Origin: Fodinisporobacter ferrooxydans
GTDB taxonomy: Bacteria; Bacillota; Bacilli; Tumebacillales; MYW30-H2
Assembly: GCF_022818495.1 (NCBI RefSeq)
Contig: NZ_CP089291.1
Coordinates: 1,206,001 to 1,270,000 of the forward strand
Length of the DNA stretch: 64,000 nt
Direction of reading: 5' to 3'
The translations under genes were made by a program, and so were the position numbers. The number at the start of each line of letters is the position of its first letter. Position 1 is the stretch's first letter. This document shows positions 1 through 8,579 of this stretch, in pieces. The notes below the pieces were generated by a model, which saw nothing but the letters and a program-made list of their open reading frames with translations, ran no database searches and had not been told where the DNA came from.

Positions 1-603
1 GGCAGCACAAGCGCTAAAGTGCTAGTTGGCGATGATTGGAAAAATCCAAAATCACAGATTGAGACGACAAATAACGGGCAAACATGGGTAAAGATGCCGT
101 ATCAAAAACCTCTCTTTGCCGATCAAGCATGCTCAATTGGCAAATTTGGCGAAGATTTATTTGTCAATCATTCCGCCCCATCATCTTCTCAAATTTGGGC
201 TCTTTGCGATGGTCAGCCTGCTGCTGGCCAGATGTCAAAGTTAATTGTTTTCTCGCATGATGGTGGAAAAAATTGGACAAAAAAAGCCGAAGTAACCCCG
301 AAAGCTGCAAATACCAACGGGCTAGGTCTTAACGGCTATCCTATGGGAATTGACTTCCTTTCTGATGGGAGAGGTTGGTTATGGGAATCCCGGGGCAACT
401 CTTTTTATACCATCGACGGCGGTCAAAACTGGATTCCGTTTACCAACCTCACATCGCCTGAGACAAAAGAGGCTCGTTCGATGAGTCTGATCGATAATCA
501 ACACGGATATGCACTTCTCTGGGTCAACAACAAATATCTCCTTATGTTCACTAAGGATGGCGGAAAGTCTTGGAGTGAAGCAAATGCTTGGATCAATCAG
601 TAA
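1..603 (+). CDS. BNR/Asp-box (YCF48-like) repeat protein, 5' truncated by the window edge
   Basis: The frame is open to base 1, so the N-terminus lies outside the window; a GTG at 19 is internal to the open frame. At least 200 residues are visible. Repeated Asp-box-like motifs can be read (NNGQTW, HDGGKNW, IDGGQNW, KDGGKSW), the S/T-x-D-x-G-x-x-W signature of beta-propeller proteins of the sialidase/BNR and YCF48 type. These folds are usually extracytoplasmic and bind ligands or proteins, but the exact role varies and cannot be assigned here. It ends at TAA 603, convergent with ssb, with a GC-rich hairpin between. Neither a signal peptide nor the protein's start can be judged from this window. 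Confidence 0.7.
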   Translation, partial: GSTSAKVLVGDDWKNPKSQIETTNNGQTWVKMPYQKPLFADQACSIGKFGEDLFVNHSAPSSSQIWALCDGQPAAGQMSKLIVFSHDGGKNWTKKAEVTPKAANTNGLGLNGYPMGIDFLSDGRGWLWESRGNSFYTIDGGQNWIPFTNLTSPETKEARSMSLIDNQHGYALLWVNNKYLLMFTKDGGKSWSEANAWINQ

Positions 604-655
604 TACTGAGTATACTGTAATTCCGGCTTTTTAAGTATGGGAGGGGCACTTTAAA

Positions 656-684
656 CTGAAAGGGGGCCATCCAGCCCCTTTCAA
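656..684. terminator. GC-rich hairpin between convergent genes
   Basis: An 8-bp perfect stem (GAAAGGGG / CCCCTTTC) separates the convergent BNR gene and ssb. No clear U-run follows on either strand, so its role as a terminator is inferred from position. Confidence 0.4.
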
Positions 685-781
685 CACAATAATTCGAACA
701 GCACAGAAATCATAATAAATTCCTCTGATGATTCAATGATATGATACAAATGTCAAAACTGCACATTTCGTGTTAATGTCT

Positions 782-1321
782 TCAGAAAGGCAAATCATCA
801 TCGGAAAGATCAATTGGTCTTCCATCTCCAAAAGGATCTTCAAATTTTGTTTCTTTCGCTGGTTCACGATTGAGTCCTGATGATCCACTGCCAAAATTCC
901 CTGGATTACCGGAAGGATACTGAGAACCGCCGCCTAATCCGCCATAATTGGATGGAGCCATAGAGGAATTGCCCATCATCGATGAAGACGAAGGATTCTG
1001 ATCGCCACGATCCAAAAATCTCACATTTTCTGCAACGACTTCTGCAATTCGAACTCTTTGGCCCTCTTTATTCTCATACGAACGAATCTGCAACCGCCCG
1101 TCTACCGCAGCTAAGCGGCCTTTTCGCAAATATTGCGCACATAGTTCGCCTAACTTCTGCCATACGATGATATTTATAAAATCTGCTTCCCGTTCACCCA
1201 TCTGATTGGCTCTTGGCCGATCAACCGCTAATGTAAATGAGGCGACCGCAACTCCGTTTGGCGTATAACGCAACTCTGGGTCCGCAGTCAGTCTTCCAAT
1301 AAGAATAATGCGATTTAACAT
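782..1321 (-). CDS. ssb: Single-stranded DNA-binding protein Ssb
   Basis: 179 aa, the usual bacterial SSB architecture. An OB-fold domain of about 105 residues (starts MLNRIILIGRLTADPELRYT) is followed by a Gly/Ser/Asn-rich flexible linker and the acidic tip DDDLPF, which docks replication and repair partners such as PriA, RecO and RecQ. It coats ssDNA as a tetramer during replication, recombination and repair. ATG has a strong ribosome site (GGGAGGTG) directly upstream. In B. subtilis ssb lies between rpsF and rpsR, downstream of ychF. Here ychF is adjacent, but neither rpsF nor rpsR is present on either side, which is unusual. Confidence 0.95.
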   Translation of the reverse strand: MLNRIILIGRLTADPELRYTPNGVAVASFTLAVDRPRANQMGEREADFINIIVWQKLGELCAQYLRKGRLAAVDGRLQIRSYENKEGQRVRIAEVVAENVRFLDRGDQNPSSSSMMGNSSMAPSNYGGLGGGSQYPSGNPGNFGSGSSGLNREPAKETKFEDPFGDGRPIDLSDDDLPF

Positions 1322-1472
1322 AGGTGCACCTCCCTATTTATGAATCGATAGTCTATTAAAATTTAGTATAACAAACCATTTGTTGCTCTACAATATTAAA
1401 AAAATTTAAAAATTTTAATAATCTCCTGAATAATCAATTGATCTACTACAATGTTTTATCAAGAAAATTGAA

Positions 1473-2573
1473 TCAAACATTAAAGCGGAAATGCATAACA
1501 TCTCCATCCTGTACGATATACTCTTTTCCTTCTAATCGTAATTTTCCCTGGTCCCTTGCAGTTACCATTGAACCTGCTTGTACAAGATCATCATACGCTA
1601 CTACTTCTGCACGAATAAATCCACGTTCAAAGTCAGTATGAATCACCCCCGCCGCTTGCGGCGCCTTCGTCCCTTTTCGAATTGTCCATGCCCGTACTTC
1701 TTGTACTCCTGCTGTAAAGTACGTATACAATCCAAGAAGTTTATAAGCAGCGCGAATAAGTCGGTCTAGGCCTGATTCTTCAAGTCCTAATTCCTCTAAA
1801 AACATTTGCCGGTCTTCGCCTTCAAGTTCAGCGATTTCTGACTCTACTTTGGCACTAATTACAATAACTTCGGCTTCTTCTTTTGCAGCATATTGCCGTA
1901 CTTGCTCGACGTAAGTATTTGCATTTGCATTTGCAACTTCCTCTTCAGCTACATTTGCTACATACAATATCTTTTTTTGCGTTAACAAATGCAAATCCCG
2001 TACCAATGCCCATTCTTCTTCCGTTAATTCCAACGTCCGCGCTGCTTGTCCTGCCTCTAGAGTCGTTTTGATTTGTTCGAGAACAGATACTTCCTGTTGA
2101 TATTTTTTATCACCACTTTTCAATTGTTTCTTGGTTTTCTCCATGCGCTTATCAATTGACTCCATATCTGCCAGGATTAGCTCCAAATTGATGGTCTCAA
2201 TGTCATCGATCGGGTTTACTTTTCCGGATACATGTGTAATATTGGAGTCTTCAAAACAACGGACGACTTGAATAATGGCATCCACTTCGCGAATATGCGA
2301 AAGAAACTTATTTCCTAAACCTTCTCCTTGGCTGGCTCCTTTTACTAGTCCAGCAATATCAACAAACTCAAATGCTGTAGGAACAATCCGATTGGGGTTT
2401 ACGATATCCGCTAACTGTTGCAGCCGAGGATCAGGGACTTCCACCACTCCTACATTTGGATCGATTGTACAGAACGGGTAATTTGCTGCTTCAGCTCCAG
2501 CTTTTGTTATCGCATTAAACAACGTTGATTTCCCTACGTTTGGTAATCCTACAATTCCAGCTTTTAAAGCCAT
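1473..2573 (-). CDS. ychF: Ribosome-binding GTPase/ATPase YchF (OLA1 family)
   Basis: 366 aa, full length for the family. The Obg-like G1 motif GLPNVGKST is near residue 8, followed by switch and G3 ([10 protein letters not shown]) regions, a coiled-coil insertion (about 130-200) and a C-terminal TGS domain ending in [11 protein letters not shown]. YchF proteins bind ribosomes and often prefer ATP over GTP; they act in translation quality and stress responses. The B. subtilis orthologue is yyaF at the same position relative to oriC. The start ATG follows AGAGGTGG. It lies about 150 bp upstream of ssb on the same strand with an AT-rich gap between. Confidence 0.96.
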   Translation of the reverse strand: MALKAGIVGLPNVGKSTLFNAITKAGAEAANYPFCTIDPNVGVVEVPDPRLQQLADIVNPNRIVPTAFEFVDIAGLVKGASQGEGLGNKFLSHIREVDAIIQVVRCFEDSNITHVSGKVNPIDDIETINLELILADMESIDKRMEKTKKQLKSGDKKYQQEVSVLEQIKTTLEAGQAARTLELTEEEWALVRDLHLLTQKKILYVANVAEEEVANANANTYVEQVRQYAAKEEAEVIVISAKVESEIAELEGEDRQMFLEELGLEESGLDRLIRAAYKLLGLYTYFTAGVQEVRAWTIRKGTKAPQAAGVIHTDFERGFIRAEVVAYDDLVQAGSMVTARDQGKLRLEGKEYIVQDGDVMHFRFNV

Positions 2574-2835
2574 TTTGTTACGCCACCTCTATTTTTATTA
2601 GAATCTAAACATAATTCAAGTTGTTTCCGTAGTATATTTTAACTTTGTCGATTTCGAAGATTCATCGATATCGTTCCATATAAATTATTTTCAGGTTTAA
2701 AAACTTCTTTGCACATCTGAAAGCTTTCGTGCCGATTCTCAACATTAAAAAACTAGCTCTTATTTTATGTAAATATTTTAATGTTTTCAATCCCTGCTAC
2801 ACGTCAAAGAGAAATATAAGCATTATAAGCTAAAA

Positions 2836-2851
2836 TGTTGCACGTGAAACA
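2836..2851. promoter_or_regulatory. parS: parS centromere site (ParB-binding)
   Basis: TGTTGCACGTGAAACA matches the bacterial parS consensus TGTTNCACGTGAAACA. It lies in the ~380-bp gap upstream of ychF, about 9 kb from parB. ParB (Spo0J) nucleates here and spreads with CTP, loading SMC and interacting with ParA for origin segregation. The rest of this gap is AT-rich with no gene visible apart from a terminator and a dispersed repeat. Confidence 0.9.
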
Positions 2852-2902
2852 TTAAACATTTTTGATCGATTCCCAATTAAAGCAATCTGAATAAATTGAA
2901 AC

Positions 2903-2939
2903 TAAAATCAGATGAATTTTTTCTCCATCTGATTTTTTT
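2903..2939. terminator. Rho-independent terminator, usable in both directions
   Basis: The stem AAATCAGATG / CATCTGATTT is followed by seven T residues on the plus strand and by a short TTTT on the minus strand. On the minus strand it would end transcripts coming from the DUF3892 gene. Confidence 0.65.
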
Positions 2940-2947
2940 GATTAATA

Positions 2948-3102
2948 GTGCGTGTTCAAAAAGTGGTTAAGTAAGACACAAGGAGTGCGAAGCCGAAGCA
3001 CGAAAAGGCGACGGAGTGTACGTGTTTGGTACATGAGTAAGCCTTTTTGGGATTCGGCAAAGCAATCCGCCGTGGAGTTTTGACTACTTTTTGAACATCC
3101 TC
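2948..3102 (-). repeat. Dispersed structured repeat (MITE-like), full copy 1
   Basis: A ~155-bp element, inverted relative to the copies at 32291, 41375 and 46251. The ends form an imperfect terminal inverted repeat (GTTCAAAAAGTGG / CTACTTTTTGAAC). The interior folds into hairpins: GTGC/GCAC, AAAAGGC/GCCTTTT enclosing TGTAC/GTACA, and GGATT/AATCC. It has no coding capacity of its own. It belongs to the subfamily with the GGC/GCC stem and GAAGCCGAAG loop, as does the 41375 copy. Any relation to known IS elements is unknown to me. Confidence 0.85.
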
Positions 3103-3212
3103 TAATAAAGTCTCACTAAGTGCTTTAGTACTTGAGTCTAGACTTATCCCTGCCATTATATTGAAAAGTTCAAGTAAAAACAATCGAAATTGCAATGTTT
3201 TCATTTCTTCGT

Positions 3213-3443
3213 TTAAAATTTAGGCAACATGTCTAAATTATGCCCTTCTACTCGTTCACCCGTCCCTGCACTCTGTTCAATCACCCAATCGCCCTCCTTA
3301 TTTAAATCATCAATGCTGTCAATCAATCCCTGATTAGCCAATTGCCGTACCTCTTCTATTGACAGTATTTTCCCGCTTTCCGTTTTAATATATGCTATGT
3401 CACCATTACCATCTTTTCGAATTGCGATAATTTTTTCAGACAT
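3213..3443 (-). CDS. DUF3892 domain protein
   Basis: 76 aa covering a single DUF3892 domain: it opens EKIIAIRKDGNGDIAYIKT, followed by a 'G-x-x-L-S-x-x-E' segment and G-x-x-DSI. Function is unknown; family members are small cytosolic proteins in Firmicutes and others. The ATG is preceded by GAGGAGG at good spacing. It stands alone between two copies of the dispersed repeat (2948-3102 and 3551-3584), which suggests a locally remodelled spot in the otherwise syntenic yyaE-yyaF interval. Confidence 0.75.
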   Translation of the reverse strand: MSEKIIAIRKDGNGDIAYIKTESGKILSIEEVRQLANQGLIDSIDDLNKEGDWVIEQSAGTGERVEGHNLDMLPKF

Positions 3444-3550
3444 TCATAATGCCTCCTCTGACTATGCACGAACAAAGTCGAACATTTAACGGATGTTTCC
3501 ATAGTCGGATTTTTTACATATAGCATGGACAGAATTTGCATTCACTATGA

Positions 3551-3584
3551 GTGCGTGTTCAAAAAGTGGTTAAGTAAGACACAA
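3551..3584 (-). repeat. Truncated end of the dispersed repeat
   Basis: 34 bp identical to the first 34 bp of the 2948 copy as written on the plus strand (GTGCGTGTTCAAAAAGTGG and onward to ACACAA). Only one end is present; the rest of the element is missing. Confidence 0.8.
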
Positions 3585-3593
3585 TCCAAACGA

Positions 3594-5585
3594 TTAAATT
3601 TTTTTCAAATTAATGCGACAATCGTATTGGGCACTGCCAATTCCAAGATCTGATAAATAGTTGGCAGTAAGTATATTGACTGATTTTCCTTCTTTAGTAG
3701 AAAAACCCTGTTCTATTTTTATCGTTTGCTCTTGCAATCCTGATGATACTTTAACACGCCCTACTAATGAACCACGATCATTCCAGATAAGGATCCGATC
3801 TCCAGTAGTTACACTTCGCTGCATTGCAATTGCTTTCGATATCTCGATTTGCGGCAACTCAATTTGACCATTGATTGTATACCCTTGTGAATTTAGCGAT
3901 TTTCTAGGATGAACTGTCAAAAGATGAAATGGATATCGGTTTCTATATCGTTCATCCTGATTCTCAAGATACACAGGCAACGCACCGCTTTCTTCACCCG
4001 CCAATGATGATAAGAATTCATATTTACCGGATGGTGTTGCAAATTCTCCTTCTTTCCAAGGTACTTCCGGAATAGGAAATCGCAGATATCCGGCTTTCTG
4101 CAAACGCTCGCTGGAAATACCATACTCCTTTAATTTACCAAACGCACGATCTATCCATTCTTTCGGTGAACCTGCCATTTCTGCTCCAAACCCAAGTCGG
4201 TTTGCTAACTCTTGCCATATCTCCAGATCTGGCTTTGTATCTCCAATTCGAGAAATAACCGGATTCATATATACCATGTACGGACTCCACATTGTTGAAA
4301 ATAAAACATCTTCTTCCTCAAGCGCATGCAGACACGGCAAGATATAGTCTGCCAACTTAGCAGTTTCCGTCATAAACATGTCTATAACAACTTTCACCGG
4401 TATCGACTGGTATGCGCGAATCGTCTTATTTGCATCCGGAATTTGCGTGATCGGGTTTGCACGTGTAACGAAGAGCATCTGAATCGGAGGGTTCTGAGCC
4501 TGTATGATTTCATCTGCCTGCGTAATTTTTGTAAATTCCCGATACGCATAGCGTTTATCCAATGCTGTAAACGCATCCCAATCAAAGAATTTGGAAATAC
4601 CCCGATTGGCATAATTCACACCAGCTCCAGAAATCCCTATATTCCCGCTAATTGCTGCCAAAGCATCGATTGCCCGAATGGTATTGCCGCCGTTTGAATA
4701 TCGTTGCAATCCAATTCCTAATAGTGTACAAGTAGGTTTTGCATCACCATATATAGCAGCAAGCTGCATAATCTGCTCAGATGAAATGCCTGTCATTTCA
4801 CTGACTCTGTCTAAGGAAAAAGATTGCAGTGAATCATGAAATTGTTGGAATCCTACTGTTCTATTTTTTATAAACATTTCATCTGCTAAATTAAGATCAA
4901 TTAATTGTTTGCATACGCCAAAAGCTAATGCGCCATCCGTTCCGGGTCTTGGATGAAACCGATTCGCGACAAAACGGTCAAAGTCCGTAGGGGACGGATT
5001 GATAACTGTAATCGGAACACCTCTAGCCATGGCACGTTTAATAAATGGCATCATATGCATGTTCGTAACATTAACATTTCTGCCCCATATGACGATATGT
5101 CCAGAATGTTCAGCCATATCGTCCGGACTATGGCTGGCCGAATATCCAAAATCAAACCTTTGTGCCTCTAAACCTGCACCCCAGCACAAACTGCCAATCG
5201 TATCTGTAAAACCGCCAAACAAATTGAAAAATCGGGTCTCCATTGTTTTTAATAAAGTGCCAGAACCATAATCGTAGTGATGTAATATCGATGTTGGACC
5301 GTAGGATGAGCGGAAATTGCTCATGTATTCCGCAATTTCATCCAATGCAAGCTGCCAACTGATTTCATGAAAACGTCCATTTATCTTTTTTAGAGGCGTT
5401 AGGATTCTCTCTTTATGATATAAACGATCTACTAGCTTTCTTCCCTTACCGCAAATCATTCCCTGAGTGATCGGATGTTCCGGATCACCTTCTATATGCC
5501 GGATCCGCCCATGTTCATCGACTGTAGCCACCATTCCGCAAGCATCCCAGCAATCCAACGGACAAGCTGTACGTATATGTTTCAT
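3594..5585 (-). CDS. Molybdopterin-dependent oxidoreductase (YyaE-like, DMSO reductase superfamily)
   Basis: 663 aa. The N-terminus carries the 4Fe-4S ligands C8-x3-C12-x3-C16 and a fourth Cys about 28 residues later (GMICGKG), the Mo/W-bisPGD Fe4S4 domain. The large molybdopterin-binding domains and a C-terminal molydopterin-dinucleotide-binding segment (HLLTVHPRKSLNSQG) follow. No Tat signal is visible, so it is probably cytoplasmic. The substrate cannot be predicted. B. subtilis yyaE occupies the same place between yyaD and yyaF, so this is likely the orthologue. ATG follows AAAGGAG. No electron-transfer subunit gene lies next to it. Confidence 0.88.
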   Translation of the reverse strand: MKHIRTACPLDCWDACGMVATVDEHGRIRHIEGDPEHPITQGMICGKGRKLVDRLYHKERILTPLKKINGRFHEISWQLALDEIAEYMSNFRSSYGPTSILHHYDYGSGTLLKTMETRFFNLFGGFTDTIGSLCWGAGLEAQRFDFGYSASHSPDDMAEHSGHIVIWGRNVNVTNMHMMPFIKRAMARGVPITVINPSPTDFDRFVANRFHPRPGTDGALAFGVCKQLIDLNLADEMFIKNRTVGFQQFHDSLQSFSLDRVSEMTGISSEQIMQLAAIYGDAKPTCTLLGIGLQRYSNGGNTIRAIDALAAISGNIGISGAGVNYANRGISKFFDWDAFTALDKRYAYREFTKITQADEIIQAQNPPIQMLFVTRANPITQIPDANKTIRAYQSIPVKVVIDMFMTETAKLADYILPCLHALEEEDVLFSTMWSPYMVYMNPVISRIGDTKPDLEIWQELANRLGFGAEMAGSPKEWIDRAFGKLKEYGISSERLQKAGYLRFPIPEVPWKEGEFATPSGKYEFLSSLAGEESGALPVYLENQDERYRNRYPFHLLTVHPRKSLNSQGYTINGQIELPQIEISKAIAMQRSVTTGDRILIWNDRGSLVGRVKVSSGLQEQTIKIEQGFSTKEGKSVNILTANYLSDLGIGSAQYDCRINLKKI

Positions 5586-5629
5586 TTGACTTACTCCTTT
5601 GACTTATTCCTGACAGATCGGGTTTATGA

Positions 5630-5830
5630 CTACTCTGTCGTACTTTCCGAGCGGAGAATTTTCTTTAGATCTTTCTCAAATTTACTTCTTGGCATTAATA
5701 CACTACGACCACAATATTCGCACTTGATTCGTATGTCCATACCCATCCGAATAATTTTCCATTCATTTGTCCCACATGGATGAGGTTTTTTCATCATAAC
5801 AACATCATTCAATTGAAATGTTTTTTGCAT
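5630..5830 (-). CDS. DUF951 protein (YyzM-like)
   Basis: 66 aa. It matches the DUF951 pattern: basic N-terminal region with VVMMKKPHPCG, NEWKIIRMGMDIRIKC and a CxxC (CEYCG). The two Cys-containing segments suggest metal binding, but the function is unknown. It overlaps the end of mscS by one base (TAATG), so translation is probably coupled. B. subtilis yyzM is the positional counterpart next to the same mscS-type gene. Confidence 0.85.
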   Translation of the reverse strand: MQKTFQLNDVVMMKKPHPCGTNEWKIIRMGMDIRIKCEYCGRSVLMPRSKFEKDLKKILRSESTTE

Positions 5831-6762
5831 TAGGATCCCTCACCTTGCTTTTTCTCTAATTCAGTAGTTAATGAATCGGATTTTTTCTCAATCGCTGAAG
5901 ATGTGATTAGTACTTGGTGCGGATAAGGAATCTCAATGCCAACTTCGTCAAATTTTCCTTTGATCCGTTTGAAAATCTCTCTTTGAACACTATAATTCAT
6001 GAGAGGATTACATTCTACGGTAGAACGAATCACTACCTCAGAAGCTCCAAACGATTGCACCCCCATAACTTGAGGTTCACCTATCATATCGGGTACATCG
6101 ATTTTTGCTTGCAGCATTACATCTTTAATTACATCAAACACGCGGTCCAAATCCTCATTGTAGGACACTCCAACATCGATAACTGCCAAGGAGTTTGCAT
6201 TTGAAAAATTGGTCACTTGTGTAATACTGCTATTCGGCAGAATATATATTTCGCCTGTCCATGCACGCAGCTTTGTAATCCGCAATCCAAATTCTTCAAC
6301 CGTTCCCCGAAACTGACCTGTCTGAATCGAATCTCCGACTGCAAATTGATCCTCAAAAATGATAAAAAATCCTGTGATTACATCTCGCACGAGATTCTGT
6401 GCACCAAAACCAATCGCGACACCTACTACCCCAGCTCCAGCCAATAGAGTCGTGACAGGGATATTCAATGCTTCTAATATCGCCATGATTAGCAAAAAGT
6501 ACACAACATATCGAAGGACATTTATGACTAATGATTGCAGCGTCCGATTTCTTCTTTCATTCAACCGCAATGCACGATGCTGAAATACACGTTGAATAAA
6601 GGAAGTTCCAAATTTGATAACGATTTTCGCTAATATGTACCAAATTAGTAGCTTAATTAGAAAGATAGCAATCGATTCATACAAGTCGATGGACATGACT
6701 TGTAAATATAATCGATGAAATAAACTTTGCATGGAAACAATACTTGGATTTTTCGTATTCAT
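5830..6762 (-). CDS. Small-conductance mechanosensitive channel, MscS family
   Basis: About 310 aa. An N-terminal membrane region is followed by the pore helix region rich in Gly/Ala (LLAGAGVVGVAIGFGAQN, matching the MscS TM3 signature) and the cytoplasmic beta domain (DQFAVGDSIQTGQFRGTVEE). It opens under hypo-osmotic membrane tension to release solutes. I choose the ATG at 6762, which has AGGAGGGG upstream, over a TTG six bases earlier. It is the upstream partner of the DUF951 gene. Confidence 0.93.
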   Translation of the reverse strand: MNTKNPSIVSMQSLFHRLYLQVMSIDLYESIAIFLIKLLIWYILAKIVIKFGTSFIQRVFQHRALRLNERRNRTLQSLVINVLRYVVYFLLIMAILEALNIPVTTLLAGAGVVGVAIGFGAQNLVRDVITGFFIIFEDQFAVGDSIQTGQFRGTVEEFGLRITKLRAWTGEIYILPNSSITQVTNFSNANSLAVIDVGVSYNEDLDRVFDVIKDVMLQAKIDVPDMIGEPQVMGVQSFGASEVVIRSTVECNPLMNYSVQREIFKRIKGKFDEVGIEIPYPHQVLITSSAIEKKSDSLTTELEKKQGEGS

Positions 6763-6942
6763 TTGCAATATCCCCTCCTATAGAAATCCAAAGGACTTTC
6801 ATCAATAGTACAACAATGCGCCAACATTACAAGATGTTTTGACACATCTACTATTATAACAAAACACTTTGGATTACTCTTATAGTCTCCGGGATATTCA
6901 CTCTTTATTAACTTGTCCACGATTACCCAAATAGCAAACCCT

Positions 6943-7533
6943 TTACCAAGGATTCAGTGAAAAAGACGTTCTGACAAATAAAGATTGCTGCAATGAATGA
7001 TCCAACCAAGCAAATCCGTGGAACCAGGTCAACAAGCTTAGACATGAAATACTGAACATCCATGCTGCAATACCTAGTATTCCATATATCATGGCTCCAG
7101 TTAACTTGCTATCCCACATGCCGCTTCTTGGCGGCCATACAGTGATTAAGGAACGGCGAATCATCTGAATGGAAATAAAAAATGCAATCCCTGTTATACT
7201 CGTCATAACGTAATTATAGGATTTATTCCATATTTCAAGATCCCGATTGAACATATTGGATCCGACCGGAATTTCACGTACAATATGAAAAAAGGTTGCT
7301 GATACTGGTGTTGTTTCATTTATGTGGTATTGAATCCACTCGAGCAAACGAATTTGCAACTCCGGCTGAATTACGAAATGCTCCGTCGAAGGAATGATAT
7401 CTTTTACTACGATCGCTACAATAGAAAATGCCATGAAATCCATTACAGCATTTAATCCTCTACGTTTCCATCCGATGCAACATGACCAAACGAGGTATAA
7501 AACAGCCATGATATCGATTTCCATATCTATCAC
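6943..7533 (-). CDS. CvpA-like integral membrane protein
   Basis: 196 aa with about four hydrophobic segments (roughly residues 8-25, 28-45, 105-125 and 145-170). Its layout resembles the CvpA/colicin V production family: an N-terminal 'G-x-x-R-G-L' turn (GWKRRGL), a later segment with LTGAMIYGILG and a final S-L-Q-Q-S-L motif. The usual role of this family is poorly defined (membrane homeostasis). It occupies the position of B. subtilis yyaD, but I see no SpoIIM-type signature. The start may be GTG 7533 or ATG 7524/7509. It is divergent from yyaC. Confidence 0.6.
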   Translation of the reverse strand: MIDMEIDIMAVLYLVWSCCIGWKRRGLNAVMDFMAFSIVAIVVKDIIPSTEHFVIQPELQIRLLEWIQYHINETTPVSATFFHIVREIPVGSNMFNRDLEIWNKSYNYVMTSITGIAFFISIQMIRRSLITVWPPRSGMWDSKLTGAMIYGILGIAAWMFSISCLSLLTWFHGFAWLDHSLQQSLFVRTSFSLNPW

Positions 7534-7814
7534 CCATGTCCTAGCAATCTTTCTGATATTTTTGGCTATGTTTTTATAATCGTACTCTCATCATCCATAC
7601 CTGCGTTTCATGATACTCTATGACATTATATAAGGAAGTAGAACCATCGGTGGAATATGTCTAAATGGAAAGGAAACTCGAGATCTAGTGAAAGCATAAG
7701 TGAAGTCGGAGTCTATCTGAAAAAACTGTTTCTGAAAAATCTATGCAAATATTGATTCAAAACAATCGTATAATTACTCCCCAAAAAGTTCTTACAAAAT
7801 GCACACGTATCTTA

Positions 7815-7844
7815 AGTATATGTTGTAAAAATTTTGCATATACT
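7815..7844. promoter_or_regulatory. Inverted repeat upstream of yyaC
   Basis: Perfect 8-bp arms AGTATATG / CATATACT are separated by 14 bp, 31 bp upstream of the yyaC start. A further AGTATAC follows at 7849. It could be an operator or an mRNA leader hairpin. I could not fit a confident sigma-F promoter here. Confidence 0.4.
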
Positions 7845-7875
7845 ATCAGTATACTTTTTTAAGGTGGAGGAGCCT

Positions 7876-8526
7876 ATGTTTCGAAGTATTCGTAATCGTC
7901 TGCCTCAAATTCCCTATAAAATTGACCATGCAGATTCGTTAGCGATACCAACTGTTCGGGATCTTTTGTATGAAACGTTACAAAGAGGAAAATCAGAGCA
8001 ACAAGATTTGGTTATCGTCTGCATCGGAACAGACCGGTCCACTGGTGATTCACTAGGTCCTTTAGTAGGCACTTTTCTTAAAAGATCTTTACACCATTCG
8101 GTTATTCATCAAAATCAAAACGTATATGTCTATGGCACGCTGGATCAACCCGTACATGCGGTAAATCTTCAGGAAACAATTGCTGCAATCCAGAAAAACC
8201 ACAATCGGCCTTTTATTTTAGCTATTGATGCCTGCCTTGGAAAATTGGCTAATGTGGGTACGATTCAATTAGCACACGGACCTTTAAAACCTGGAGCTGG
8301 TGTCAATAAGGAGTTGCCTGAAATAGGAGACATGCATATTACGGGGATTGTAAATGTTGGTGGATTTATGGAGTACTTTGTATTGCAAAATACCCGTTTA
8401 CATCTTGTTATGTCAATGGCCGAATGCATATCAAATATCATTAAAGAAACTATGCTATTGAATTATAAACAAAAGCTCTCTACATTTTATATACAGTCAG
8501 AAAATCCTTCCCTTTATATGCAATAA
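7876..8526 (+). CDS. yyaC: Sporulation protein YyaC (DUF1256, germination-protease-like fold)
   Basis: 216 aa from ATG 7876, which has GGTGGAGG six bases upstream; an ATG-like start at 7834 lacks a ribosome site. The DUF1256 core is visible: VIVCIGTDRSTGDSLGPLVG, then YGTLDQPVHA, AIDACLG and GDMHITGIVNVGGFM. The family resembles the GPR spore-germination protease in fold and is found only in spore formers; its reaction is not established. It is the only plus-strand gene of this arm, as in B. subtilis, and is followed directly by a terminator. Confidence 0.92.
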   Translation: MFRSIRNRLPQIPYKIDHADSLAIPTVRDLLYETLQRGKSEQQDLVIVCIGTDRSTGDSLGPLVGTFLKRSLHHSVIHQNQNVYVYGTLDQPVHAVNLQETIAAIQKNHNRPFILAIDACLGKLANVGTIQLAHGPLKPGAGVNKELPEIGDMHITGIVNVGGFMEYFVLQNTRLHLVMSMAECISNIIKETMLLNYKQKLSTFYIQSENPSLYMQ

Positions 8527-8566
8527 AAACCCAACTCGTTTTTAAAAAGTCGGGTTTTTTTTTTAC
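8527..8566 (+). terminator. Rho-independent terminator of yyaC
   Basis: The hairpin AAAACCCAACT / AGTCGGGTTTT has one wobble/mismatch and is followed by ten T residues immediately after the yyaC stop. Confidence 0.85.
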
Positions 8567-8579
8567 AATTCCAAATGTA

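Noticed and set aside
2956..3204. 82-aa minus-strand ORF over the dispersed repeat
   Set aside because: It is read through the non-coding repeat copy 1; other copies do not preserve the frame.
3213..3584. Composite transposon formed by the two repeat copies around the DUF3892 gene
   Set aside because: One copy is only a 34-bp fragment, no transposase is present, and no target duplication can be shown.
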